From positions 434,001-498,000 of the forward strand of contig NZ_CP150274.1 of NCBI RefSeq assembly GCF_037977055.1: DNA of 64,000 nucleotides, in the 5' to 3' direction. Every line of letters starts with the position of its first letter. The stretch's first letter is position 1. The stretch is from Paenibacillus sp. FSL K6-1096 (GTDB taxonomy: Bacteria > Bacillota > Bacilli > Paenibacillales > Paenibacillaceae). This document shows, in pieces, positions 44,998-54,263 of the stretch. The translations under genes were made by a program, and so were the position numbers. The notes under the pieces are model-generated. The model saw nothing but the letters and a program-made list of their open reading frames with translations, did no database searches and was not told the origin of the DNA.

Positions 44998-46653
44998 TTA
45001 CACCTCCATAACTAACATATCAGGATTTGCAAGCAGGGTCTTAATGTAATTCATGAAGTTCTGTGCTGTTGCTCCGTCGATAATACGGTGGTCAAAGCTC
45101 AGAGACAGGGCCATTACAGGCGCAGACACGATTTCACCGTTCTTAACTACCGGCTTCTCAGTGATCCGTCCGGTTCCCAGAATCGCAACCTCAGGGAAGT
45201 TGATAATCGGGGTGAAGAACATGCCGCCGGCCGAACCGATGTTGCTGATCGAGATGGTGCTGCCTTTCATTTCATGCGGTGCCAGCTTGCCGTCACGTCC
45301 GCGCACAGCCAGATCCGAGATCGCGCTGGCGATCATCCAGATGCTCTTGCGGTCGGCATCTTTGATCACAGGAACGATCAGACCGTTGTCTGTATCAGTA
45401 GCGATACCGATGTTGTAGTACTTCTTGTAGACAATCTCATTCGCAGCTTCGTCAATCATGGCGTTAAGCGCCGGGAACTGGCGGGAAGCGGCAACGAGTG
45501 CCTTCACGATGAACGGAAGGTAAGTGACCTTCACGCCTTTCTTCTCGGCTACAGGCTTCATCCGGGCGCGGAAGGCTACCAGCTCGGTAACATCCACTTC
45601 GTCCATGATGGTAACATGCGGCGCGGTGTAAGCCGATTTCACCATTGCATTGGCGATGGCCTTGCGGATACCCTTGAACGGTACACGCTCTTCTTCCAGG
45701 TTCGCATTGCCGGAAGCTGCCGGTGCTGCGGCTTCTTTGGCCTTCGCTTGCGGTGCAGCTGCTGCCGCCGGTGCCGCTGCTGCAGGAGCTGCCGCTGCCG
45801 GTGCTGCTGATCCGCCCTTCAGGAAGGCTTCCACATCTTCAAGGGTAATCTTGCCGTTCTTGCCGGAGCCGTTCACCTTGGAGATGTCTACGCCCTTATC
45901 ACGGGCGAACTTGCGGACGCTTGGCGTAGCCAGCACTTCGCGGTCAGGAGCCGGAACAGCTGCTGCGGCCGGTGCTGCGGCCTGGGAAGGAGCTGCGCCC
46001 TGCGCGCCGGAGGCTTCAGCATGGCCGCCTTCCTGATGCGGAACATCGCCTTCAGCGGCAATAACTGCTACAACCTCGCCCACGCGGCAGACCTGGCCAT
46101 CTTTGGCGAACACTTCAACTACTGTACCATTGACCGGGGAAGGAACTTCCACTACAGCCTTATCGTTCTGAACTTCCATGATGATATCATCGTCAGTGAT
46201 CTTGTCGCCGACCTTGATGTGCATCTTGATGATTTCCCCTTCGTGCAGGCCTTCGCCCAGCTCAGGGAATTTGTATTCAAAGTTCGATGCTCCGCCGCTG
46301 GCCGGTGCGCTGGTTGCCGGTGAAGAGGTTGTCTCTGCTCCGCCCTTGGCTGCGTCAGCTTCCTGGGAAGCATGCTCTGCCGGATGGCCGCCCTCCTGCT
46401 CAGGAATATCGCCTTCTGCATCAATAATAGCTACCACTTCGCCTACGCGGCAGACCTGGCCGTCCTTGGTGAAGACTTCAAGCACAGTGCCGTTGACCGG
46501 ACAAGGCACTTCCACTACAGCCTTGTCGTTCTGAACTTCCATTACGATATCGTCATCGGTTACCTTGTCGCCGGCTTTGATATGCATTTTGATAATTTCG
46601 CCTTCATGCAGACCTTCGCCCAGCTCAGGGAACCGGTACTCAAATTTTGCCAC
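44998..46653 (-). CDS. pdhC: pyruvate dehydrogenase E2, two lipoyl domains
   Basis: Dihydrolipoamide acetyltransferase, the core of the complex. 551 residues in the order: lipoyl domain 1 ([21 protein letters not shown], lipoylated K in NDKAV), an Ala/Ser-rich linker, lipoyl domain 2, a second linker, the E1/E3-binding domain ([29 protein letters not shown]), an Ala/Pro-rich linker, and the acyltransferase domain ending [21 protein letters not shown] (catalytic H-x3-D-G). The two lipoyl domains are nearly identical apart from about a dozen conservative changes. Located between pdhB and pdhD. Confidence 0.95.
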   Translation of the reverse strand: MAKFEYRFPELGEGLHEGEIIKMHIKAGDKVTDDDIVMEVQNDKAVVEVPCPVNGTVLEVFTKDGQVCRVGEVVAIIDAEGDIPEQEGGHPAEHASQEADAAKGGAETTSSPATSAPASGGASNFEYKFPELGEGLHEGEIIKMHIKVGDKITDDDIIMEVQNDKAVVEVPSPVNGTVVEVFAKDGQVCRVGEVVAVIAAEGDVPHQEGGHAEASGAQGAAPSQAAAPAAAAVPAPDREVLATPSVRKFARDKGVDISKVNGSGKNGKITLEDVEAFLKGGSAAPAAAAPAAAAPAAAAAPQAKAKEAAAPAASGNANLEEERVPFKGIRKAIANAMVKSAYTAPHVTIMDEVDVTELVAFRARMKPVAEKKGVKVTYLPFIVKALVAASRQFPALNAMIDEAANEIVYKKYYNIGIATDTDNGLIVPVIKDADRKSIWMIASAISDLAVRGRDGKLAPHEMKGSTISISNIGSAGGMFFTPIINFPEVAILGTGRITEKPVVKNGEIVSAPVMALSLSFDHRIIDGATAQNFMNYIKTLLANPDMLVMEV

Positions 46654-46677
46654 CTTGATAACCTCCCGAGTGTAAGT

Positions 46678-47655
46678 TTAGAATTCCATAACTTTCTTAA
46701 CAGCTGCAATAACACGTGCTGGTGTAGGAATCCAGGTATCTTCGATTTGTGCAAACGGATATACAGTATCAGGACCGGCTACACGGAGCACAGGCGCCTC
46801 CAGGTGCAGCAGTGCTTTTTCGTTAATCTGGGCAATAACCTCAGCGGCTACGCCGGAGCTCTTCTGTGCTTCCTGAACCACGATGGCACGGTTGGTCTTC
46901 TTAATTGAAGCTACAATTGTGTCGATATCGATCGGGCTTACGGTGCGCAGGTCAATAATTTCAGCCTTGATGCCTTCTTTTTCGAGCTGTTCAGCGGCTT
47001 TGGTGGCAGTATGTACCATCAGGCCGTAAGCGATGATCGATACATCGGAACCTTCGCGCACTACATTCGCTTTACCCAGCTCAACGGTATATTCACCTTC
47101 AGGAACCTCTGCACGGAAAGCATGATACAGGTTGAGGTGCTCCATGAAGAATACAGGGTCATTATCGCGGATCGAGGCGATCAGCAGTCCCTTGGCATCG
47201 TATGGATTGGAAGGAATAACAACCTTGATCCCCGGGCTCTGGGCAATCAAACCTTCCAGAGAGTCGGTATGCAGTTCAGCAGCCTTAACGCCGCCGCCGA
47301 ATGGTGTACGGAATACTACAGGAGCGTTATATTTGCCCCCGGAACGCCAGCGCAGACGCGCTGCCTGGATAACAATCTGATCAAGTGCTTCAAAGATGAA
47401 GCCGACAAACTGGATTTCGGCAATCGGGCGGAAGCCTTGTACACCCAGACCGAAGGCCAGACCGCCGATTGCGGATTCTGCCAGCGGGGTATCGAAGACA
47501 CGCTCTTCGCCAAATTCCTTCTGCAGGCCTTCCGTTACACGGAAGACACCGCCAACATTACCAACATCCTCCCCGAAGATAAGGACATTAGGGTCACGAG
47601 TCAGTTCAACGCGCATCGCGTCACGAATTGCTTCTTTCATATTCATCTGTGCCAT
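46678..47655 (-). CDS. pdhB: pyruvate dehydrogenase E1 beta
   Basis: Forms the alpha2-beta2 thiamine-diphosphate decarboxylase with PdhA. 325 residues with [24 protein letters not shown] (catalytic Glu region), [62 protein letters not shown] here as [18 protein letters not shown], and the C-terminal [19 protein letters not shown]. It lies 15 bp downstream of pdhA and 24 bp upstream of pdhC. Confidence 0.96.
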   Translation of the reverse strand: MAQMNMKEAIRDAMRVELTRDPNVLIFGEDVGNVGGVFRVTEGLQKEFGEERVFDTPLAESAIGGLAFGLGVQGFRPIAEIQFVGFIFEALDQIVIQAARLRWRSGGKYNAPVVFRTPFGGGVKAAELHTDSLEGLIAQSPGIKVVIPSNPYDAKGLLIASIRDNDPVFFMEHLNLYHAFRAEVPEGEYTVELGKANVVREGSDVSIIAYGLMVHTATKAAEQLEKEGIKAEIIDLRTVSPIDIDTIVASIKKTNRAIVVQEAQKSSGVAAEVIAQINEKALLHLEAPVLRVAGPDTVYPFAQIEDTWIPTPARVIAAVKKVMEF

Positions 47656-47670
47656 TGCCTGATATCCCCC

Positions 47671-48738
47671 TTATTCAAAATCGGCTTTTTGCTCTTCAAG
47701 ATGTTTCGGAGTTACCTCGAACATGCTGTCGATCAAGCCGGGAATGGTCATTTTTTCGGTCTGTTCTGCCTTCTTAATCTGCTCGTTGACAGTAGCCTTC
47801 GCTTCTTCTCTCACGCGCAGAGTGTCCTCTTCGGTCCAGAGGCCTTTCTTCTCCAGGTACTTGGCAAGACGGGCAATAGGGTCCTTCTCGTTCCATTGTC
47901 CTTCTTCTTCCTTCGTACGGTACTTGCTGGCGTCATCGGAGAGGGAGTGCGGACGGAAACGGTAGGTTACCGCTTCGATCAGCGTTGCACCTTCGCCTTT
48001 GCGTGCCCGTTCAGCAGCCTGCTGAACCGCGGAGATTACAGCGAACACGTCCATACCGTCAACCTTGATCCCAGGGATGCCTGCGGCAACTGCCTTGTGG
48101 GCGATGGACTTGGCAGCAGTCTGCTTGGCGAACGGAGTCGTGATCGCATAGCCGTTATTCTGAACGAAGAAAATCACCGGCAGCTTGTATACTCCCGCAT
48201 AGTTCAAGCCTTCGTAGAAGTCGCCTTCCGAGGAACCGCCGTCACCGGTATAGGTGATAGCAACGTTCGGCTGCTTCTTCAATTTGAAGCCCATAGCAAT
48301 ACCGGTTGCGTGGAGGATCTGCGCACCGATGATAATCTGAGGCATCAGCACATTGACGCCGTCAGGAATCTGTCCGCCATGCTGATGTCCGCGGGAATAC
48401 AGAAATGCCTGATATAATGGAAGTCCGTGCCAGACGAGCTGCGGAATATCGCGGTAGCCCGGGCATACGAAATCTTCTTTTTGCAGAGCGAACTCACTGC
48501 CGATCATTGTTGCTTCCTGCCCGGATACCGGAGCATAGAAACCGAGACGGCCCTGGCGGCCAAGGTTAACTGCGCGGTCATCCCAAGTACGGGTAAATAC
48601 CATACGGTACATGATTTCTTTCAGTTGGTCATCAGACAGCTTAGGCATCATATCCTTATTGATAATTTCTCCATCCGGGGAAAGTACCGAAAGGGCCTCA
48701 ACGTCCTCTGTATACACTTCATAAGGAACTCTGGTCAT
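47671..48738 (-). CDS. pdhA: pyruvate dehydrogenase E1 alpha
   Basis: Thiamine-diphosphate subunit of E1. 355 residues; the cofactor motif is YTGDGGSSEGDFYEGLNYAGVYKLPVIFFVQNNGYAI (GDG..NN), preceded by GIAMGFKLKKQPNVAI, and the phosphorylation-loop-like region is FRPHSLSDDASKYRT. The ATG at 48738 (MTRVPYEVY) follows GAGGTG. First gene of the operon. A sigma-A promoter lies 55-85 bp upstream, with two AT-rich pseudo-palindromes upstream of it. Confidence 0.96.
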   Translation of the reverse strand: MTRVPYEVYTEDVEALSVLSPDGEIINKDMMPKLSDDQLKEIMYRMVFTRTWDDRAVNLGRQGRLGFYAPVSGQEATMIGSEFALQKEDFVCPGYRDIPQLVWHGLPLYQAFLYSRGHQHGGQIPDGVNVLMPQIIIGAQILHATGIAMGFKLKKQPNVAITYTGDGGSSEGDFYEGLNYAGVYKLPVIFFVQNNGYAITTPFAKQTAAKSIAHKAVAAGIPGIKVDGMDVFAVISAVQQAAERARKGEGATLIEAVTYRFRPHSLSDDASKYRTKEEEGQWNEKDPIARLAKYLEKKGLWTEEDTLRVREEAKATVNEQIKKAEQTEKMTIPGLIDSMFEVTPKHLEEQKADFE

Positions 48739-48791
48739 TATCTTCACCTCAATAAAAAAATTTGAATATCAGTGGTCTCTGTTATAGAATT

Positions 48792-48862
48792 ATTATACAC
48801 CTGTTGTATCTGTTTCGTCAAAGAAATACGCATAAAATTTATGCTTCCATAAATTTTGTATG
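48792..48862 (-). promoter_or_regulatory. pdh operon promoter with upstream pseudo-palindromes
   Basis: On the minus strand, TTGACG (48821-48816), an 18-bp spacer and TATAAT (48797-48792). Upstream of the -35 are GCATAAAATTTATGC (48830-48844) and CATAAATTTTGTATG (48848-48862), each with inverted symmetry and about 18 bp apart centre to centre. They could be a regulator site. Which protein binds is unknown. Confidence 0.6.
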
Positions 48863-49005
48863 TATAACAGGGTATTATAAATTATATAACAGATTGCAGG
48901 AAATTGATCAAGTAAATGATATTTCCCACATTTACCGCTTGGGTAATATTAACGCAACACTACGTCTTATGCAAAAAATCCGACATGAAAGGTGACGATC
49001 CGACA

Positions 49006-49737
49006 ATGAATGAGCCTGTTTTTCTGAAACGAACAATCGTGAAACAAACCCTCTGGAGCGAGCATCTGCAGGAAGAGCGCAAGCTGCGCATCTATCTCCC
49101 GCCCGGCTATAATGAAGTTCTCAGCTATCCGGTCGTCTACTGCCAGGACGGTGAAGAATTCTTCAACTTCGGACGGATTGCCACACTGGCCGGCCAGCTG
49201 ATTCTGGAGCAGGATGTGGAGCCTTTCATTATAGTAGGCGTTGAAGTGAACGTTGCTGTCCGCACCGCAGAATATGCTCCATTTGGCAGCCGCTTCCGGC
49301 AGTACCTGTCATGCTTCGCCGAAGAGATTATTCCCTTCATTGAACATAATTATCCGGTTCGGCGCACTCCCGGGGAGCGGATTATTGCCGGAGACTCCCT
49401 CGGCGGCAGTGTCTCCCTTCATCTCGCCCTGGCCTATCCCGGATTATTCAGCCGGGTGCTCAGCCTGTCGGGCGCTTACTATCCCGAGACCCGCGAGCTG
49501 CTGGCCAAGGAAGACGATCTCTCCTGGCTGCAGATCAACATGGTAGTCGGCCTGCAGGAGAGAGAATACAAGACGGACACCGGCGTCTACGATTTCGTAG
49601 AGATGAACCGGCTTACCAGAGATATGCTGGAATCCCGGGGAGCTACCGTCTCCTACCGTGAGAAGGACGGACAGCATCTTTGGGGATTTTGGCAAAAAGA
49701 GCTCCCGGAATCATTACTCTATTTCTTCAACTCTTGA
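49006..49737 (+). CDS. alpha/beta-hydrolase esterase (Esterase D / Fes-like)
   Basis: 243 residues. N-terminal beta-sandwich-like part EERKLRIYLPPGYNEVLSYPVVYCQDGEEFFNFG, the nucleophile elbow IIAGDSLGGSVSLHLALAYPGLFSRVLSLSGAYY (G-D-S-L-G), and the C-terminal His in REKDGQHLWGFWQKELP. Proteins of this family cleave siderophore, acyl or S-formylglutathione esters; the substrate here is unknown. The ATG at 49006 is chosen because AAAGGTG lies upstream; the longer frame starts without a ribosome-binding site. It is divergent from pdhA. Confidence 0.87.
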   Translation: MNEPVFLKRTIVKQTLWSEHLQEERKLRIYLPPGYNEVLSYPVVYCQDGEEFFNFGRIATLAGQLILEQDVEPFIIVGVEVNVAVRTAEYAPFGSRFRQYLSCFAEEIIPFIEHNYPVRRTPGERIIAGDSLGGSVSLHLALAYPGLFSRVLSLSGAYYPETRELLAKEDDLSWLQINMVVGLQEREYKTDTGVYDFVEMNRLTRDMLESRGATVSYREKDGQHLWGFWQKELPESLLYFFNS

Positions 49738-49827
49738 AACAGCGAATACCCCCTCAAAAGTGAACATCTTACGAACTTATGTATGTCCCCGGAGTGTGCG
49801 CGCTTTCATTAGCGTATGGCTCAGCGG

Positions 49828-49861
49828 TGCCGGTCCTTAAGAGCTAAGGACGGCAACCGTT
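49828..49861. terminator. hairpin between esterase gene and LMW-PTP gene
   Basis: GGTGCCGGTCCTTA pairs with TAAGGACGGCAACC (one bulge) around AGAGC, between convergent genes; T-runs are weak on both sides. Confidence 0.55.
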
Positions 49862-49875
49862 GCGGGCGGGCAATT

Positions 49876-50340
49876 CTAGGCCTGCTGGAGCTTGTCCTTA
49901 ATGATCTGCTCCAGCAGCACATCACAACCGGCATCGATCAGCTCATAGACCTGTTCAAAGTTTCCGGTGAAATACGGGTCCGGCACCTCGCGGAGCTCCG
50001 CCTCCGGCAGCAGATCCATGAAGAACAGCAGCTCGGAGTGCTCGCCTCCGGGAATCTTGCGGACATTATCGCCGTTGGACTTGTCCATGCAGATAATATA
50101 TTGGAATTTCTCAAAATCATCACCGCTCACCAGACGGGCTTTCATGTTCTCATAGCTGATTCCGTGCAGATCGAGAATCCGTCTGGTTCCTTCATGCGGC
50201 GGATTGCCGATATGCCAGTCTCCGGTTCCGGCAGAATCCACGCTAATCTGATCCGCCAACTGGCGCTCAGACACCTTATGGCGCAGTACCGCCTCCGCCA
50301 TCGGCGAACGGCAGATATTCCCCAGACACACAAATAACAC
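49876..50340 (-). CDS. low-molecular-weight protein-tyrosine phosphatase
   Basis: About 155 residues. The N-terminal P-loop VLFVCLGNICRSPMAEAVL contains the nucleophile Cys and Arg of C-x5-R-S; the general acid Asp lies in EVPDPYFTGNFEQVYELIDAG. It removes phosphate from tyrosine, and in some relatives arginine, of cytoplasmic proteins. The exact start is uncertain: a GTG at 50340 has GAGAGAG 9 nt upstream; a GTG at 50358 is possible. Stand-alone, not next to a tyrosine kinase. Confidence 0.9.
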   Translation of the reverse strand: MLFVCLGNICRSPMAEAVLRHKVSERQLADQISVDSAGTGDWHIGNPPHEGTRRILDLHGISYENMKARLVSGDDFEKFQYIICMDKSNGDNVRKIPGGEHSELLFFMDLLPEAELREVPDPYFTGNFEQVYELIDAGCDVLLEQIIKDKLQQA

Positions 50341-50438
50341 GTTTACGATCTCTCTCACCCCCTGATCTGGTACAATAATCACTGCACCGGGTTTGTGCGG
50401 CGATGCGCACTGTCTTTATTTTAGCGTCCGTGGGGCAA

Positions 50439-50467
50439 TTGTACAACTTCAGAAACTGCTATATACT
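50439..50467 (+). promoter_or_regulatory. sigma-A promoter of thiN
   Basis: TTGTAC (50439-50444), a 17-bp spacer and TATACT (50462-50467), about 48 nt before the TTG start of thiN. No TPP riboswitch is visible in the short leader. Confidence 0.75.
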
Positions 50468-50515
50468 GTTCAGGGTGATAACACTTCATTGCAATGAACA
50501 AGGAGGGAGAATATC

Positions 50516-51157
50516 TTGCCAGCAGGGCGTGTCGTTATTGTAGCGGGCGGTAAGGTGACAGCGGAATGCCTGCGTTATTTAGATGAAAAAGATTATATTA
50601 TCGGCGCTGACCGGGGAGCGCTGTTCCTGATTGAGCACGGCTTCAGGCCCGCTCTGGCTGTAGGCGATTTCGATTCCGTCCCTGAGGAAGCCTTAGAGCG
50701 GATTCAGGCCGGAAGCAACGAGACCATCAGCTGTGATCCGGTGAACAAAGACCTGACCGACAGTGAGCTGGCGCTTGATTACGCGCTGGGCCTCCAGCCG
50801 CAGTCTATTGTAATGATAGGTGTGACCGGCACCCGTATGGACCAGACTCTGGCCAGCATCCAGATGATGACCCGGGCGCTGCAGCGGCAGGTGGCCTGCT
50901 CGATCATCGATCCCAACAATTATATTACGCTTACCGGCTCACAGGCTGTGGTCGAGCAGCGCGGCTACACCTATGTCTCTCTGCTGCCCCTCACTCCCGA
51001 GGTTACCGGCATCACACTTAAGGGCTTCCAGTATCCCCTGGATCACGCCACCCTGAAGCTGGGCCAGTCGCTGGCCGTGAGCAATGTGCTTATAGAGAGC
51101 AGCGGAACCGTCACGATTGAGAGCGGACTGCTGTTAATTATTCAGAGCAAGGACTAA
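50516..51157 (+). CDS. thiN: thiamine diphosphokinase
   Basis: Makes thiamine diphosphate from thiamine and ATP. 213 residues with RVVIVAGGKVTAECLRYL, YIIGADRGALFLIEHGFRPALAVGDFDSVP (D-F-D-S motif), NKDLTDSELALDYAL (K-D-x-T-D motif), MIGVTGTRMDQTLASIQMM (G-x-R-x-D), and a C-terminal beta half ending GTVTIESGLLLIIQSKD. The start is TTG with AAGGAGGGA 7-8 nt upstream. It is isolated from rpe/rsgA, its usual partners in Bacillus. Confidence 0.93.
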   Translation: MPAGRVVIVAGGKVTAECLRYLDEKDYIIGADRGALFLIEHGFRPALAVGDFDSVPEEALERIQAGSNETISCDPVNKDLTDSELALDYALGLQPQSIVMIGVTGTRMDQTLASIQMMTRALQRQVACSIIDPNNYITLTGSQAVVEQRGYTYVSLLPLTPEVTGITLKGFQYPLDHATLKLGQSLAVSNVLIESSGTVTIESGLLLIIQSKD

Positions 51158-51206
51158 GTACATAGAGTTTTGGAGACAGCGCTGTAACTTTTGATTCAAA
51201 TCGAAT

Positions 51207-51250
51207 AAACCGGGAATCCCTTAGAGCAGCAAGGGTTTTCCGGTTTTTTT
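51207..51250 (+). terminator. terminator of thiN
   Basis: AAACCGG..TCCCTT pairs with AAGGGT..CCGGTTT and is followed by a run of seven T. Confidence 0.85.
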
Positions 51251-51438
51251 CATTTCGCTGGAGTGATAAATATTAATTTTTTGTAACTTTTAATGAGATT
51301 TTAATAAAACGCTTACAATGTAGTCCCTGCCTGCATTTGAGAGGTCTGTTCCATATTTTAGGGATGTTGTAACCTGCTATACTACGAATCAGAGAACGAA
51401 ACTACTAAACTAGTAATTACAACTTTGGAGGTAACAAC
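51251..51438 (+). promoter_or_regulatory. leader of the NlpC/P60 gene
   Basis: AT-rich stretch. A TATACT at about 51378 could be a -10, but I see no good -35 at the right distance. GGAGG lies 8 nt before the ATG. No known riboswitch is recognised. Confidence 0.3.
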
Positions 51439-51963
51439 ATGAATAAGCATCCTTGGGTTAAACGGGCCCTTACTATCGGTTTGTGCACATCAATCGGCTT
51501 CGGCGCACTTCTGGCCACCGGAGCAGGAACCGCTCCAGCGGCTGCCGCAGCGGTATCGGCCGACTCGGTCTCCGCTTCAGCGAAAGGATCGAGCATCATC
51601 AGCTTCGGCAAAAAGTACCTGGGCACACGTTACAAGTTCGGCGCTTCGACTTCAACTACACGTTATTTCGACTGCTCGTCGTTTACACAATATATCTTCA
51701 AAAAATACGGCGTAGATCTGCCACGCACCTCTGTCGCCCAATCCAAAGTCGGTTCCTACGTCAGCAAAGCGAACCTGCGGGTCGGTGATTTGTTGTTCTT
51801 CTCCAGCGGCAGCCGGGCGAACGGCAAGAACGTAACCCATGTCGCAGTGTATGCCGGAAATGGCAAAATTCTTCACACCTACGGATCACCTGGTGTTACG
51901 ATTTCGGATCTGAATTCCGGCAACTGGAAAAGAACTTACCTGAAGGCAAGACGCGTACTCTAG
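51439..51963 (+). CDS. NlpC/P60 (C40) cell-wall endopeptidase
   Basis: A secreted peptidoglycan hydrolase of 174 residues cleaving between D-Glu and a diamino acid. Signal peptide KRALTIGLCTSIGFGALLATGAGTAPAAAAA; no SH3 or LysM binding module. The catalytic domain starts IISFGKKYLGTRYKFGAS; the Cys nucleophile is C79 (FDCSSFTQYIF), His H134 (VTHVAVYAGN) and the third residue H146 (ILHTYGSPG). It stands alone. Confidence 0.92.
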   Translation: MNKHPWVKRALTIGLCTSIGFGALLATGAGTAPAAAAAVSADSVSASAKGSSIISFGKKYLGTRYKFGASTSTTRYFDCSSFTQYIFKKYGVDLPRTSVAQSKVGSYVSKANLRVGDLLFFSSGSRANGKNVTHVAVYAGNGKILHTYGSPGVTISDLNSGNWKRTYLKARRVL

Positions 51964-52004
51964 TCAAGCCTATCAGCCGGGGAGCAGCATTATAGCGGCC
52001 TTCT

Positions 52005-52730
52005 TTATGAAGACCCGCTCTCCGGTACCCGTAGTACATACCCTGCCCCACGTACGGTATGAATCAGCTTCGTCCGGCGGCCCTTGTCCACCTTCGAGCG
52101 GATGTGGCGGATATATACATCCACCACATTGGTATCCGGATGAAAATGATAGCCCCAGACCTGCCGCAGAATCTCGTCCCGGGGGCAGACTTCACCCTGA
52201 TTCACCACGAGATAATGCAGCAGGTCGAACTCCTTCGGGGTCATCCTCACCTCTGCTCCGTCGCGGCTGACCTGCCGGCGGCCGGGATCAAGGACCAGTC
52301 CGTCCACTTTGAGCAGAGTGGCCGTATCCCGCCTGCGGCCCGTAAGCTTCAGCAGATTCACGACCCGGCAACTGAATTCACCGGTATGTACCGGCCGCTC
52401 CATGCACTCATTGCCCCCCGATTCAAAAGCCGTAACCGCTGCTTCCCCCCGCGCCTCGGATGGTCCGGTTATAACCATCACCGGCAGCCTCATCCCACCC
52501 TTCCGGGCAGCTGCGACTTCCTCCCAGCCCGCCCACCCTCCGGGATCATCCAGCTCCGCAACCAGCAGCACAGGTTCACCGCTTGACAGCACGAAGCGAA
52601 GACTCTCCGGGTCTTCGCTTCGTGCTGTTGTCATGCCGAGACTGCGGAGCGCCTCCTCCAGCCCGGCACGGCTAGCTTCCCGGTCCTCTGTATCCGGGAC
52701 CGGCGCGTACCATGCAATCAATTCATTCAC
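52005..52730 (-). CDS. OmpR-type regulator with degenerate receiver
   Basis: 241 residues. The C-terminal winged helix is well conserved (MTPKEFDLLHYLVVNQGEVCPRDEILRQVWGYHFHPDTNVVDVYIRHIRSKVDKG and IHTVRGAGYVL) and should bind DNA. The receiver is not: the N-terminal acidic pair is absent (ELIAWYAPVPDTED), the phosphoacceptor Asp aligns with E59 (LLVAELDDPGGW) and the invariant Lys with R112 (MERPV); T88 remains. It is probably phosphorylation-independent. No histidine kinase gene is adjacent. No start alternative has better support. Confidence 0.85.
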   Translation of the reverse strand: MNELIAWYAPVPDTEDREASRAGLEEALRSLGMTTARSEDPESLRFVLSSGEPVLLVAELDDPGGWAGWEEVAAARKGGMRLPVMVITGPSEARGEAAVTAFESGGNECMERPVHTGEFSCRVVNLLKLTGRRRDTATLLKVDGLVLDPGRRQVSRDGAEVRMTPKEFDLLHYLVVNQGEVCPRDEILRQVWGYHFHPDTNVVDVYIRHIRSKVDKGRRTKLIHTVRGAGYVLRVPESGSS

Positions 52731-52800
52731 AAGCCCTGTCTCCCTCGATCAGCCTTGCACCGGCTGTGCCGCCGCAGATACAGGATAGAATTCCCCCACA

Positions 52801-52834
52801 GCAAAGAGACCATTCGGAGGAACGGTCTCTTTGC
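52801..52834 (-). terminator. hairpin after the Dabb gene
   Basis: A perfect 11-bp stem GCAAAGAGACC with GGTCTCTTTGC, 35 bp downstream of the Dabb-domain gene on the minus strand; the T-run after it is short. Confidence 0.6.
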
Positions 52835-52868
52835 TGAACCTATTCTTGTGAATTAAGCATTCCGGAGC

Positions 52869-53180
52869 TTATACAGCAGCATTCACGAAATCGATCTCCT
52901 GGAAGGCCGCCACCTCGGTCTCCCAGCGCTCAGCCACAAATGCCTGATGATCAGGGTGAGCATTATATGCATCATAAGCGGCCTGATCTGCGAATTCCAT
53001 CGAGAAAGCGTACCGGAAATCACATTTGCTGCTGACCTGATCCAGCACCTCAAAGTTGTCCACACCCGGAATAACGCTTAGAATTCTGGCCCCGTCCCGC
53101 AGAAAGCTCTGGGTCTCCTCTGAATCCGGTGCCGATTTCAGCGTGAACACCGCCATATGCCTGATGGTTCCATTATTCAT
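52869..53180 (-). CDS. Dabb (stress-responsive A/B barrel) domain protein
   Basis: A small ferredoxin-like dimeric fold of 103 residues: IRHMAVFTLKSAPDSEETQSFLRDGARILSVIPGVDNFEVLDQVSSKCDFRYAFSMEFADQAAYDAYNAHPDHQAFVAERWETEV, matching Dabb signatures (initial H-x-V-x-F-x-L and the PDHQAFV motif). Its biochemical role is unknown. The ATG at 53180 follows GGAGGAG. It lies 15 bp downstream of the ThiF-family gene and is probably co-transcribed with it. Confidence 0.88.
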   Translation of the reverse strand: MNNGTIRHMAVFTLKSAPDSEETQSFLRDGARILSVIPGVDNFEVLDQVSSKCDFRYAFSMEFADQAAYDAYNAHPDHQAFVAERWETEVAAFQEIDFVNAAV

Positions 53181-53195
53181 TCGTATCTCCTCCAT

Positions 53196-54263
53196 TTATC
53201 CGAAATACCGGTGATAGAAGCTGCGGGCAGCCGCTACATCACTGGTTCCATGTATCAATGCCCTGCCATCCGCAAATACGACCATACGGTACGGCTCTTC
53301 GGTATAGGACACCAGATAAGGGTTGCTCTCCACCTTGCCGCTGTTCAGTCCCGCTAGCCGTGCGGCGGTCTCCGGCAGATTAAGGTTCCGCTTGCCGGCC
53401 GGGCGGATTTGCACCGTATCCCTGCCGCACAGCACATCGCTGCGTTCCGTATTCGCCGCTGTCAGATAAGGATAGAGCGGATGATCTCCGCAGGAAGGGC
53501 AATCTATTCTTTTCGCTGACTTCACCCCGATCTCCTGCTGCTCGTTGCGCCAGACATCGAAGGTCAGCAGCCGGCCCCGCAGGTTCTCCCTGTATCCGCC
53601 GAGCAGCTTAAGCGCCTCAGCCGTAGCGTTGGCTGTGACCAGCTGCACTGCCTGCGGCAGAATACCGGCGATATCACAGGTGTCCCCGCCCATAGGTACC
53701 GTACCAAGCAAGCAGTTCAGACAAGGAGTCTCGCCGGGCAGGATCGTATATGTAAGCCCGTAGCTGCCGACACAGGCGCCGTAGATCCATGGGATTCCGT
53801 GCTTCTGGGCCAGATCATTCATAATGAGCCGGGTATCGAAATTATCCGTTCCGTCCATGATGAGATCCACCCCCGGCAGCAGGCTCTCCAGCTCCTCCGC
53901 CCGCCCATCCAGCACATGGGCTTCAATCTCAATCTCCGAATTAACCTCTGCCAGTCTGATGCGGGCCGCAGCTGCCTTCGGCATCCGCTGGAGGGCATCC
54001 GCTTCCGTATATAACTGCTGCCGCTGCAGATTGCTCCACTCCACATAATCGCGGTCCACCAGAATCAGCCGCCCTACCCCGCAGCGGGCCAGGGTCTCAG
54101 CGATTCCTGTTCCCAGCGCGCCCATGCCCACGATCAGCACACATGACTTAGCCAGCCCCTGCTGCCCTGCGGCTCCAAACGGCGTGAAGCGCACTTGTCT
54201 TGAATATCTGCCATCTCTTCCGGCGGACGAAGCCGGCGCCGGCATACGATTGTCAGGACCCAT
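53196..54263 (-). CDS. ThiF/MoeB/HesA family adenylyltransferase
   Basis: An E1-like enzyme of 355 residues that adenylates the C-terminus of a small sulfur carrier (ThiS or MoaD). ATP site VLIVGMGALGTGIAETLARCG; LILVDRDYVEWSNLQRQQLY; VDLIMDGTDNFDTRLIMNDLAQKHGIPWIYGACVGSYG; zinc ligands C-x2-C in LNCLLG and C-x2-C in IDCPSCGDHPLYPYL. The C-terminal extension is not a rhodanese. The sequence does not settle MoeB versus ThiF; moeA at 5.5 kb favours a Moco role weakly. AGGAGG precedes the ATG by 11 nt. Confidence 0.85.
   Translation of the reverse strand: MGPDNRMPAPASSAGRDGRYSRQVRFTPFGAAGQQGLAKSCVLIVGMGALGTGIAETLARCGVGRLILVDRDYVEWSNLQRQQLYTEADALQRMPKAAAARIRLAEVNSEIEIEAHVLDGRAEELESLLPGVDLIMDGTDNFDTRLIMNDLAQKHGIPWIYGACVGSYGLTYTILPGETPCLNCLLGTVPMGGDTCDIAGILPQAVQLVTANATAEALKLLGGYRENLRGRLLTFDVWRNEQQEIGVKSAKRIDCPSCGDHPLYPYLTAANTERSDVLCGRDTVQIRPAGKRNLNLPETAARLAGLNSGKVESNPYLVSYTEEPYRMVVFADGRALIHGTSDVAAARSFYHRYFG

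Noticed and set aside
50383..50515. TPP riboswitch before thiN.
   Set aside because: The leader after the promoter is only about 45 nt and shows no TPP-binding core.
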